From NCBI GenBank assembly GCA_903932565.1, contig CAIZGQ010000513.1, positions 1 to 13,513 of the forward strand: DNA of 13,513 nucleotides. Reading direction: 5' to 3'. Source of the stretch: an uncultured Hyphomicrobiales bacterium (GTDB lineage Bacteria > Pseudomonadota > Alphaproteobacteria > Rhizobiales > Beijerinckiaceae). The notes under the pieces are model-generated. The model saw only the letters and a program-made list of their open reading frames with translations. It had not been told where the DNA came from and ran no database searches. The number at the start of each line of letters is the position of its first letter. Position 1 is the stretch's first letter. Both the position numbers and the translations under genes were made by a program. Of the stretch, positions 7,497 to 13,513 are shown piece by piece.

Positions 7497-8348
7497 TTAC
7501 CGATTTGCGTCCGCGAGTGCGCGACCGGTCAAAGTTTCGACGAGAGCTCGGCGATAATCCGCCGGCGCATGGATGTCGGAGGGTGGATCGACTTCGGCCG
7601 CGGCCGCACGCGCCGCTGCGGCGAACGTGTCAGCTGTCGGCTTCTTGCCATTGAGTTCTGCTTCCGCGCCCGTCAGCCGACGCTGATAATCGCTGGCCCC
7701 GAATACGGCGATATGCGCATTTGTCGCTCGGCCGTCGGGCTCCACGTCAAAATAGGCCGCAATCCCGGCAAGGGCGAAGTCCCCGCGGCGTCGCGAAAAC
7801 TCCTGAAACCCCCACCGCCGTGTCGCGGGCCACGGAGGCAGGAGAATTTTGACAATAATCTCGTCGGGCTCCAGCCGCGTTTGCAGTGCGCCGACAAAGA
7901 AATCTGCCGCGTTTATTTTGCGAAGCCCGCCCGATCCGACAACACTGATCACGGCGTCACAGCACGCCGCAATCGCAGGCATTTCGCTCGCAGGATCGGC
8001 ATGCGCCAATGACCCGCCCACTGTGCCCCGATTGCGAATCTGATAATGGGCCACATGTTCGATGGCTTTCGTCAGCAACGGATGTGCCGTTTTCAACCGG
8101 ACGTCAGTCTCGATTTCAATCCATTTTACCTTGGCACCCAGATGAAGGCCTTCGCTGTCGAGGACAATGTCCCCAAGCCCTTTGATCTTCTTCAGATCGA
8201 CAAGCAATTCTGGCGATGCGAGACGGAACGCCATGATCGGCATCAGGCTCTGCCCGCCGGATATAATTTTTGCATCGCAGGTGGCGAGGAGGGCAACGGC
8301 CTCCTCCACGGATGTCGGCGCGGCATAACGTACTGGGGACAGCTTCAT
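7497..8348 (-). CDS. FAD-binding (medium) subunit of the molybdenum hydroxylase
   Basis: CoxM-like flavoprotein subunit that receives electrons from the iron-sulfur clusters and passes them to an external acceptor. FAD-contact motifs are IISGGQSLMP (residues 28-37) and RNRGTVGGSLAHADPASE (105-122). The later RRRGDFALAGIAA (187-199) is also characteristic of the family. At 283 residues the length is normal. This is the first gene of the minus-strand operon, in the order medium, small, large subunit. The ATG at 8348 has no clear Shine-Dalgarno. The 276-base gap upstream is shared with the divergent importer operon and contains the perfect palindrome at 8531-8546. Confidence 0.94.
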   Translation of the reverse strand: MKLSPVRYAAPTSVEEAVALLATCDAKIISGGQSLMPIMAFRLASPELLVDLKKIKGLGDIVLDSEGLHLGAKVKWIEIETDVRLKTAHPLLTKAIEHVAHYQIRNRGTVGGSLAHADPASEMPAIAACCDAVISVVGSGGLRKINAADFFVGALQTRLEPDEIIVKILLPPWPATRRWGFQEFSRRRGDFALAGIAAYFDVEPDGRATNAHIAVFGASDYQRRLTGAEAELNGKKPTADTFAAAARAAAAEVDPPSDIHAPADYRRALVETLTGRALADANR

Positions 8349-8436
8349 GGCGAGCTCATCATGCGTGAAGCAACGTGCGGATTTGGCAATTCGGATTGCA
8401 ATCTTCGCACCAAGTCGCGAAACACGAAAGCCCCAG

Positions 8437-8442
8437 ATTATA
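8437..8442 (-). promoter_or_regulatory. Weak candidate -10 box for the hydroxylase operon
   Basis: On the minus strand this is an exact TATAAT, about 90 bases upstream of the FAD-subunit start. Nothing like TTGACA lies 16-18 bases further upstream, so it would be an extended or activated promoter if it is used at all. The short AT-rich stretch also reads TATAAT on the plus strand (8439-8444), so it may be coincidence. Confidence 0.2.
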
Positions 8443-8530
8443 ATTTCGATCGTGGGCAGCCGTGCCGTCCCCGCCTCAACATCACGCTGTCATTCCATGG
8501 GGTCGCGCGTCAAGCGCGTCTGGACCTTTG

Positions 8531-8546
8531 TTGACCAACTGGTCAA
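8531..8546. promoter_or_regulatory. Perfect RutR-type palindrome between divergent operons
   Basis: TTGACCA-AC-TGGTCAA is an exact 7-2-7 inverted repeat. It matches all 14 defined positions of the RutR consensus as I recall it (TTGACCAnnTGGTCAA). Two further flanking T/A pairs (8528-8529 with 8548-8549) extend the symmetry past a mismatch. It lies 79 bases before the second importer operon and 183 bases before the hydroxylase operon, so one protein could control both. Its left half also reads as a -35 (TTGACC, 8531-8536), with a poor -10 at the proper distance (TTAGTT, 8554-8559). The local TetR protein is the natural candidate to bind it. Confidence 0.7.
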
Positions 8547-8624
8547 AACGGCCTTAGTTTTGCATTCTGACTTAACAATAAAACGAGACGCGCCGAAATT
8601 GTGCCGCCTGTATCGTAATAAATT

Positions 8625-9488
8625 ATGTCGAGTCAGGTCCATATGATGCCCTTTTCAGCGGAAAGCCCATCAAAGCAGCAATGCCTCATCGACGCGGTGA
8701 GTGCGACCGCAAACCTGATCGAGGTTCGAGGCCTTGAGAAGCGGTTTCGCACACGCTCTGGCGAGATTGTGCAGGCGTTAAGCGATGTGAATCTCGACAT
8801 TGGAGAGAACGAGTTCGTTTCGGTCGTCGGCCCCAGCGGATGCGGAAAAACAACCTTGCTGCGCATCCTTGCCGGGCTTGAGCAGGCGAGCGATGGCGCG
8901 GCGCTGGTCGCAGGCGAGACAATCGCAGAGCCCCGGCCAGACGTCGCCGTCGTCTTCCAACAAGCAACGCTATTACCCTGGAACACTGTGCTGGATAATG
9001 TGCTGCTTCCCGTTCAGCTGCGTGGTGAGCGCTCCCGTGCCTCGATGGATCGGGCGACAGCACTTCTTTCGTTCATGGGCCTAGGTGAGTTTACGAAAAA
9101 ATATCCATTTGAATTGTCTGGCGGCATGCAGCAGCGTGTTGCAATCTGCCGGGCGCTGATGCGTGATCCCAAAATTCTCCTGATGGACGAACCCTTCGGC
9201 GCACTTGATGCCATGACACGGGAGCGGCTGAACCTTGAGCTGATGCGCCTGTGGTCGGAAGAGAAGAAAACCGTTATCTTCATAACTCATTCGATTCCCG
9301 AGGCGGTGCTGCTGGGGGACCGTGTTGTTGTCATGTCTCCCAGACCCGGGCGCATTTCGGCGATTGTGCCCGTCGATATCCCACGCCCTCGCAGCTTGAA
9401 GACCATGTCCCTGCCGCGTTTCGGCGTGCTCTGTGATGAAATTCGCTCCATGTTCGGTGCCGAATTGCAAGCGGCGTTCTCATTATGA
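8625..9488 (+). CDS. ABC importer ATPase, SsuB/TauB/NrtD type (second importer)
   Basis: ATPase subunit of the second importer. Walker A GPSGCGKTT (residues 69-77), Q-loop VFQQATLLPW with Gln112, signature LSGGMQQR (164-171), Walker B ILLMDEP (184-190) and switch His222 in ITHSIPEA are all intact. It belongs to the same family as the ATPase at 1369 but differs widely outside the motifs, so this is not a recent duplication. The ATG at 8625 has no good ribosome site. In-frame ATGs at 8643 and 8646, with AGG at 8635-8637, are alternatives that shorten the protein by six or seven residues. It is the first gene of this operon, whereas the binding protein comes first in the other importer. The stop overlaps the permease start by ATGA. 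Confidence 0.94.
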   Translation: MSSQVHMMPFSAESPSKQQCLIDAVSATANLIEVRGLEKRFRTRSGEIVQALSDVNLDIGENEFVSVVGPSGCGKTTLLRILAGLEQASDGAALVAGETIAEPRPDVAVVFQQATLLPWNTVLDNVLLPVQLRGERSRASMDRATALLSFMGLGEFTKKYPFELSGGMQQRVAICRALMRDPKILLMDEPFGALDAMTRERLNLELMRLWSEEKKTVIFITHSIPEAVLLGDRVVVMSPRPGRISAIVPVDIPRPRSLKTMSLPRFGVLCDEIRSMFGAELQAAFSL

Positions 9489-10273
9489 AAATTCCATTGG
9501 CAATCTCGGGGCATCGTTTGCAATCGCTCGTGCTCATTGTCGTGCTGCTCGCGCTTTGGGAAATCGCCTGCAAGGTTTTTTCGATACCTTCGCTCATCCT
9601 GCCGGCACCCGGTGCCATTGCCCTGCGCTTCGACAGCCTCATCACAACCGGAACAGTCTGGCCGCACCTGCTTGCAACGTTGACGGCCGTTGTCTCAGGG
9701 TTTGTCGCTGGGACAGGCGCAGGTTTCGTGTTGGGGGCACTCCTTTCCATTTCTCCCGCTGTCGAGCGGCTGGTCTATCCCTATGTCGTCGCTTTTCAGA
9801 CGGTCCCCAAGATCGCCATCGCGCCGCTTTTCATTATCTGGTTTGGTTACGGGGTCGCGTCAAAAATCGTGATCACCGCACTGGTTTGTTTCTTCCCGGT
9901 CCTTGTCAGTGTCATGGCTGGGTTTCATTCGACGGACCGGGATCAGCTTGACATGATGAAATCCTTTGGTGCGACCCGCTGGCAAACGCTCATGCGTCTG
10001 CGGCTTCCCTCGGCCATGGTGGTCATCTTCTCGGGGCTTGAGATTGCTGCTGTGCTCGCTGTCATCGGCGCAGTCGTCGGCGAGTTTGTCGGTGCGCAGC
10101 AAGGGCTTGGCTATCTGATCACTGCGCTCAACTTCAGTCTTGATGTGCCGGGGGTCTTTGCGGTGCTGATCTTTCTCTCGTTGATCGGCATGTTGCTGCA
10201 CGGTGCCGTCCGTGCCTGCTCGAAGCGGTTCGTTTTCTGGATTCAGCGCGAAGGAACACATCTTGCGCTTTGA
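9485..10273 (+). CDS. ABC importer permease, SsuC/TauC type (second importer)
   Basis: Inner-membrane permease of 262 residues with about six hydrophobic segments (near 13-29, 64-90, 101-121, 126-146, 177-200 and 223-240). The EAA loop is visible at about residues 157-176 as MMKSFGATRWQTLMRLRLP, which contacts the ATPase. The ATG at 9485 overlaps the ATPase stop. The binding-protein gene starts 19 bases after its stop. Its N-terminus is short compared with the first permease. Assembly with the two flanking genes as one importer is inferred from the operon order. Confidence 0.94.
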   Translation: MKIPLAISGHRLQSLVLIVVLLALWEIACKVFSIPSLILPAPGAIALRFDSLITTGTVWPHLLATLTAVVSGFVAGTGAGFVLGALLSISPAVERLVYPYVVAFQTVPKIAIAPLFIIWFGYGVASKIVITALVCFFPVLVSVMAGFHSTDRDQLDMMKSFGATRWQTLMRLRLPSAMVVIFSGLEIAAVLAVIGAVVGEFVGAQQGLGYLITALNFSLDVPGVFAVLIFLSLIGMLLHGAVRACSKRFVFWIQREGTHLAL

Positions 10274-10292
10274 TATCGGGGAGTTCTCTACA

Positions 10293-11375
10293 ATGTCCAA
10301 ATCATGGTTGAATGCGGCAGTCGCTCTTCTGACCGCAGTCTTGCTGACTTCGACCTCTGCCGTCGCGCTTGAGAAGGTGCGCGTGCTCATTCCCGTGCGT
10401 TCGATCGATGAGGCCTTTGCGCCGTTCGTGGTCGCCAAGGAGCTTGGCTACTTCGAAAGGGAGGGTTACGACGTCAGTCTTTTAGCGGTCGGAGGGTCGA
10501 ATGAAGCCGCGATCCAGATCTCAGCTGGAAACGGTGAAATCGGGGCTGCCTCACCGGGCGAAGCACTTGTTGGAATTCAGTCCGGCAAACTTGATATCCA
10601 ATATTTCTATTCGCTTTATTATGCGAATATCTGGTCCGTTGCGGTCATGCCCGACAGTCCGATCAAGAGCATGGCAGACCTGAAGGACAAGAAGATCGGC
10701 GTCCAGTCCATGGGCAGTGCCGGAACAACTTTTGGTCGCGCATTCGTCAATCAGGCCGGGCTTGATCCGCAAAAGGATATCACCTTCCTGCCCATCGGCA
10801 TGGGTGCGCAGGCCATTACCTCCGTCAGGCAGAAAATGGTCGACGGCGTTGTTTATTGGGACGCAGCGCTCGCCAAGTTTCAGACGGCGGGACTTGATCT
10901 GCGCATCGTGCCCGCCCCGGAGAATATTCGGACGTTGCCTGACGTTGGCCTGCTCGCAAAGCCCGACATGATTCGTAAAAATCCGCAGATGCTCACCGGT
11001 ATCGCCCGCGCTCTGGCCAAAGGTTACGACTTCACAATAGCCAATCCCGAAGCGGCCGTCCTGATCACCTGGCGTGCATATCCCGAGGCGCGGGTCCAGG
11101 ATCCTGATCCCGACAAAGCGCTGTCAGCTGGTGTTCGTGTCTGTATGGGGCGGATGGCAATTTGGAATACGCCAAAAAGTGGCAGCCAGCATGGCCAGCT
11201 TTTCCCTGAAGACTGGGCGCGCCTGGTTCAATTCATGACGGATCAGAAAATTCTTCCTGAACCCGTGAGCATAGATCGGCTGCTCACAAACGCACTGATC
11301 AACAAGATCAACGAGTATGATCGAGCGGCTGTCACAGCGGAAGCAAAAGCGATGTCGCTCGACAAGTTGAAATAA
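10293..11375 (+). CDS. ABC importer substrate-binding protein, NitT/TauT type (second importer)
   Basis: Periplasmic binding protein of 360 residues. I chose the ATG at 10293, with GGGGAG at 10278-10283, because it starts a clean signal peptide: MSKSWLN, then a hydrophobic core ending in SAVA, with cleavage expected after residue 25. Translation from an earlier in-frame ATG at 10203 would overlap the permease and bury the signal peptide. The mature region contains FAPFVVAKELGYFEREGYDV, SMADLKDKKIGVQSMGSAG and a C-terminal helical region, as in NMT1/THI5-like binding proteins. It shares little obvious sequence with the binding protein at 317, suggesting a different ligand. A hairpin follows six bases after the stop. 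Confidence 0.93.
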   Translation: MSKSWLNAAVALLTAVLLTSTSAVALEKVRVLIPVRSIDEAFAPFVVAKELGYFEREGYDVSLLAVGGSNEAAIQISAGNGEIGAASPGEALVGIQSGKLDIQYFYSLYYANIWSVAVMPDSPIKSMADLKDKKIGVQSMGSAGTTFGRAFVNQAGLDPQKDITFLPIGMGAQAITSVRQKMVDGVVYWDAALAKFQTAGLDLRIVPAPENIRTLPDVGLLAKPDMIRKNPQMLTGIARALAKGYDFTIANPEAAVLITWRAYPEARVQDPDPDKALSAGVRVCMGRMAIWNTPKSGSQHGQLFPEDWARLVQFMTDQKILPEPVSIDRLLTNALINKINEYDRAAVTAEAKAMSLDKLK

Positions 11376-11380
11376 AGTAG

Positions 11381-11410
11381 GTGGCGCTGAACCTCATGGT
11401 CCAGCGCCAC
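11381..11410. terminator. Bidirectional terminator hairpin between convergent genes
   Basis: GTGGCGCTG (11381-11389) pairs exactly with CAGCGCCAC (11402-11410). After a one-base A/C mismatch, three more pairs (ACC with GGT) close a TCAT loop. The structure lies in the 39-base gap between two converging genes. On the minus strand it is followed by CTACTTTATTT, a reasonable T-rich tail for ending the aldehyde dehydrogenase transcript. On the plus strand the tail (GATCTTACGG) is poorer. Confidence 0.7.
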
Positions 11411-11414
11411 GATC

Positions 11415-12848
11415 TTACGGCAGGATACCAATGAATTTCACCTGCGAATATTCTTCGATTGCATAGCGAACGCCTTCGCGACCAACGCCGCTTCGTTTCA
11501 CGCCACCGAACGGATAAAGATCGAGACGGAAGCGGCTTGCTTCATTGATCCAGAGCGCGCCCACATCAAACGCGTCGGCAAAGCGCATCGCAGCTGGCAG
11601 GGATTGCGTGAACACGGCACCCTGAAGTCCAAACGGAGAATCATTGGCCAGCTCCAATGCTTCATCAATCGTGTCGAACGGTGCGACAAGGGCAAGCGGT
11701 CCAAAAACTTCTTCGCGCCAGAGCCGAGCACTCTGTGGCACATCGGTAAAAATTCCCGGGCTGACAATCGCCCCGTCTCGCTTGGGTTTGAGCACAGCGC
11801 GCGCACCGTGCGCAATCGCATCTTCGCAGACGGCCATGACCCGCTCGGCGGCGCGGGCGTTGACCATAGGCCCGACATCGGTTGCGGGGTCCCTGGCGGA
11901 CCCAACTTTCAGAAGCTGCGCCGCAGTCGTGAATGTGTTGAGAAAACGTTCGAGGACATCGCGTTGCACAAGCACGCGCTGCGCAGAGATACATTGCTGT
12001 CCGCTCGCCTCGAAGGCTGCGCCAGCGATCTTCCGAGCCGCTTCCTCGATCCGCGCGTCCGCAAGAACGATGTTTGCTGCATTCGAGCCAAGCTCGGCCA
12101 CAAATTTCTTTGCACCAGCGAGCCGGGCCAGCGCATCTCCGCCCTCCGTTCCCCCGGTAAATGTGACGACGGACACACCAGGATGTGACGCAAGTGCGCC
12201 GGCAGTTTCTTTGTCGCCGGTGACAACATTGAAAAGACCACTTGGCAATCCAGCCTCCGTGAAGATAGCTGCCATCCGAAGTGCCGTGCGTGTTCCAGCT
12301 GGTGCCGGCTTGCAAATAAAGGCATTTCCGGCGGCTAGAGCCGGGGCAAATTTCTGTATGACCAGATTGACCGGTGCATTGAACGGCGTCACGCCAGCCA
12401 CAATCCCGTAGGGTATATGTCGTGTGAAGCCAAAATGCCCCTCGCCGGGCACGGTCGCGCCAACGGGCAGTACCTCGCCATTGATATGGGGCAGAGCAGC
12501 AGCACAAGCTTCGAGAAACTCCACGCCGCGCTTGACTTCAAAACGGGCGACGCGGATTGGCTTGCCCACATCTTCACAAATCAGGTCCGCAATCTCATGG
12601 CCTGCAGCTGCAAGCGTCTTGGCGCACAAGTTAAGCCAAGTGATCCTCTGGTGGACCGCGCTATGACGTATCAGCAAAGACGATGCCTTGGCCGAGGCCA
12701 CGGCGGCGGCCACACCGTCAGGCCCTGCCTCTTCAATCATGCCGATGGTGGTTCCAGACTCAGGCGCCACCAGTGGAAACGTCTGTTGACCAGTTGGACA
12801 AGACACGCCGTCAATCAGTGAAACATAGACAGGAAGGGGCTGTGACAC
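11415..12848 (-). CDS. NAD(P)-dependent aldehyde dehydrogenase
   Basis: Oxidises an aldehyde to an acid with NAD or NADP; cytoplasmic. The GTG start at 12848 has GGAGAG (12853-12858) four bases upstream and gives 477 residues, normal for the family. The reading frame stays open upstream to 13079, but that extension has no family similarity. Key residues are Asn157 in TPFNAPVN, Lys180 in FICKPAP, the general base Glu252 in ELGSNAANIV, the catalytic Cys286 in SGQQCISAQR, EEVFGP (379-384) and the C-terminal PFGGVKRSGVGREG. The GQQCISAQR and GVGREGVRYAIEEYS pattern recalls the lactaldehyde/phosphonoacetaldehyde dehydrogenase-like branch, but the substrate cannot be named. It faces the second importer convergently and is divergent from the gene at 13176. 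A RutR-type site lies in its first codons. Confidence 0.95.
   Translation of the reverse strand: MSQPLPVYVSLIDGVSCPTGQQTFPLVAPESGTTIGMIEEAGPDGVAAAVASAKASSLLIRHSAVHQRITWLNLCAKTLAAAGHEIADLICEDVGKPIRVARFEVKRGVEFLEACAAALPHINGEVLPVGATVPGEGHFGFTRHIPYGIVAGVTPFNAPVNLVIQKFAPALAAGNAFICKPAPAGTRTALRMAAIFTEAGLPSGLFNVVTGDKETAGALASHPGVSVVTFTGGTEGGDALARLAGAKKFVAELGSNAANIVLADARIEEAARKIAGAAFEASGQQCISAQRVLVQRDVLERFLNTFTTAAQLLKVGSARDPATDVGPMVNARAAERVMAVCEDAIAHGARAVLKPKRDGAIVSPGIFTDVPQSARLWREEVFGPLALVAPFDTIDEALELANDSPFGLQGAVFTQSLPAAMRFADAFDVGALWINEASRFRLDLYPFGGVKRSGVGREGVRYAIEEYSQVKFIGILP
12786..12801. promoter_or_regulatory. Near-perfect RutR-type site inside the aldehyde dehydrogenase gene
   Basis: TTGACCA-GT-TGGACAA matches the recalled consensus at 13 of 14 defined positions; only the A at 12798 differs from the expected T. 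It lies about 48-63 bases downstream of the GTG start at 12848, in the codons for CPTGQQ. With equal base composition, a match with at most one mismatch is expected only about 0.002 times in a window this long. RutR of E. coli is reported to bind many sites within genes, so a coding-region site is not disqualifying. Its function is inferred. Confidence 0.5.
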
Positions 12849-12873
12849 GGTACTCTCCGGGGACTTGTTCAAC

Positions 12874-12948
12874 TTTAACCCGATTATCGGTGATCGCCGC
12901 GGCAACGCAAGATCCAAGCTCAAGATCCAAGCGCAAGATCGGGTTAAA
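12874..12948. repeat. 11-bp inverted repeat enclosing a tandem array
   Basis: TTTAACCCGAT (12874-12884) and ATCGGGTTAAA (12938-12948) are exact reverse complements 53 bases apart, 26-100 bases upstream of the aldehyde dehydrogenase start. A smaller palindrome, CCGAT-T-ATCGG (12880-12890), overlaps the arm nearer the gene. The arms could be paired operators for a looping regulator, the base of a stem in the leader RNA, or ends of a very small element; their inner ACCCGAT...ATCGGGT parts are flanked by TA on both sides. I cannot decide between these. Confidence 0.6.
12903..12940 (-). repeat. Three tandem 13-bp repeats in the aldehyde dehydrogenase leader
   Basis: On the minus strand the unit is GATCTTG[C/A]GCTTG. 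Copies lie at 12940-12928 (C at the variable position), 12927-12915 (A) and 12914-12903, the last matching if one C is missing. A 13-bp period is a little over one helical turn, so bound proteins would be slightly offset. The array lies wholly inside the 11-bp inverted repeat. No other copies were noticed in the window. Nothing else recognisable fills the 12849-13175 gap apart from the weak promoter candidate. Confidence 0.65.
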
Positions 12949-13009
12949 TAATGCAAAAACCGCTTGGGCTGCTGGATGAATGCGTTATCATCAACTGGCA
13001 TGAAATTTG

Positions 13010-13037
13010 GATTTATGACTGCGCGTATCTTTGTCAA
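13010..13037 (-). promoter_or_regulatory. Weak candidate promoter for the aldehyde dehydrogenase gene
   Basis: On the minus strand a perfect TTGACA (13037-13032) is followed 16 bases later by TAAATC (13015-13010), a three-of-six match to the -10 consensus. If used, it would give a leader of roughly 150 bases containing the tandem array and inverted repeat. The -10 is poor, so confidence is low. Confidence 0.28.
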
Positions 13038-13175
13038 ATATGCTTGGCTCTGCTGGTCTTGATGCATCGCAACAGCCATGCATGATCGCTCGCATTACAA
13101 ATACCGGGGCCGTTCGATCGCGATATTAAACGAATTCCGCAAATGCGTCAGACGATGCGAAACGAGGAAAATAAT

Positions 13176-13513
13176 ATGGCAAACTTGCGTCTCAGCCTCG
13201 CGTGTGGTCCCTATGACAGGACGCAGGCTCTGATCGATGGCTCGGTTCGTGCTGACGGGATAGACCTGACATATCTCACCATGCAGCCCGCTGAAATTTT
13301 CTGGCGCATGTTGCAATATCAGGAGTTCGACGTTTCTGAAATGTCACTGTCGAATTACACGACGCTCCTCAGCCAGGGCAACGCACCGTTCATCGCAATT
13401 CCCGTCTTTCCGTCGCGCGTCTTCCGGCAGGGCTATTTCTTCATCAATACGGAAAAGGGAATCGCGCATCCTCGTGATCTCAAGGGCAAGCGCGGAGGCG
13501 TGCCGGAATATAG
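13176..13513 (+). CDS. 4,5-dihydroxyphthalate decarboxylase-like / NMT1-like protein, N-terminal part
   Basis: The gene starts at ATG 13176 with GAGG at 13164-13167 and is open to the end of the window (112 full codons), so only the N-terminal third is seen. The start MANLRLSLACGPYDRTQALI, then GIDLTYLTMQP, FDVSEMSLSNY, IPVFPSRVFRQGYFFIN and the final DLKGKRGGVPEY, match from memory the family annotated as 4,5-dihydroxyphthalate decarboxylase. That family has a periplasmic-binding-protein-like fold. No signal peptide is present, which favours a cytoplasmic enzyme over an importer component, although many relatives are labelled as binding proteins. It is divergent from the aldehyde dehydrogenase across a 327-base gap. 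The assignment to family is firm; the reaction is not. Confidence 0.82.
   Translation, partial: MANLRLSLACGPYDRTQALIDGSVRADGIDLTYLTMQPAEIFWRMLQYQEFDVSEMSLSNYTTLLSQGNAPFIAIPVFPSRVFRQGYFFINTEKGIAHPRDLKGKRGGVPEY

Noticed and set aside
4722..8348. Carbon monoxide dehydrogenase (form I CoxMSL)
   Set aside because: Subunit architecture fits, but the large subunit has FRGPGR instead of the form I YRCSFR active-site loop.
10203..10292. Upstream start for the second binding protein
   Set aside because: It overlaps the permease gene and would place 30 residues before a well-formed signal peptide; the ATG at 10293 has its own GGGGAG.
11860..11875. TTGACCA half-site inside the aldehyde dehydrogenase gene
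   Set aside because: Only 10 of 14 consensus positions match and the second half is poor; it is deep in coding sequence and expected by chance.
12849..13079. N-terminal extension of the aldehyde dehydrogenase to a start at 13079
   Set aside because: The extra 77 codons lack family similarity, translate through the tandem and inverted repeats, and the GTG at 12848 has a good ribosome site and gives the normal family length.

Overview
The window looks like a catabolic gene cluster from an alphaproteobacterium, probably of the Hyphomicrobiales (Rhizobiales) type. That placement is an inference from moderate-to-high GC, dense operons with ATGA overlaps, and duplicated NitT/TauT-type importers beside a xanthine-dehydrogenase-type hydroxylase. 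No rRNA, tRNA, CRISPR array, insertion sequence or phage gene is visible. All the genes appear intact except the one cut by the right edge.

Layout, left to right. Bases 1-316 hold no gene I can assign, but carry a TTGACA element and operator-like symmetry before the first operon. A plus-strand operon (317-3098) encodes a complete ABC importer: binding protein, ATPase and permease. A minus-strand operon reads from 8348 down to 3323. Its order is FAD subunit, 2Fe-2S subunit and molybdopterin subunit of a xanthine-dehydrogenase/CO-dehydrogenase-family hydroxylase, then a TetR regulator, then a cupin protein. Divergent from it, a second plus-strand importer operon (8625-11375) has the order ATPase, permease, binding protein. 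It converges on a minus-strand aldehyde dehydrogenase (11415-12848). A final plus-strand gene (from 13176) runs off the right end and resembles the 4,5-dihydroxyphthalate decarboxylase/NMT1-like family.

How the parts may work together (inference). The importers would bring in one or more small organic substrates, possibly N-heterocycles or aromatic acids. The three-subunit molybdenum enzyme would hydroxylate or oxidise them, and the aldehyde dehydrogenase and cupin protein would act on downstream products. The substrate cannot be read from sequence.

The strongest regulatory signal is a perfect palindrome, TTGACCA-AC-TGGTCAA, at 8531-8546 in the divergent gap. As I recall it, this matches the full consensus of the TetR-family pyrimidine regulator RutR (TTGACCAnnTGGTCAA). 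A 13-of-14 match lies in the first codons of the aldehyde dehydrogenase gene (12786-12801). A weaker 11-of-14 match lies before the first importer (247-262). The cluster's own TetR protein has a RutR-like recognition helix, so one local regulon covering three promoters is a testable idea. A separate oddity is a 13-bp tandem repeat enclosed by an 11-bp inverted repeat in the leader of the aldehyde dehydrogenase gene (12874-12948).
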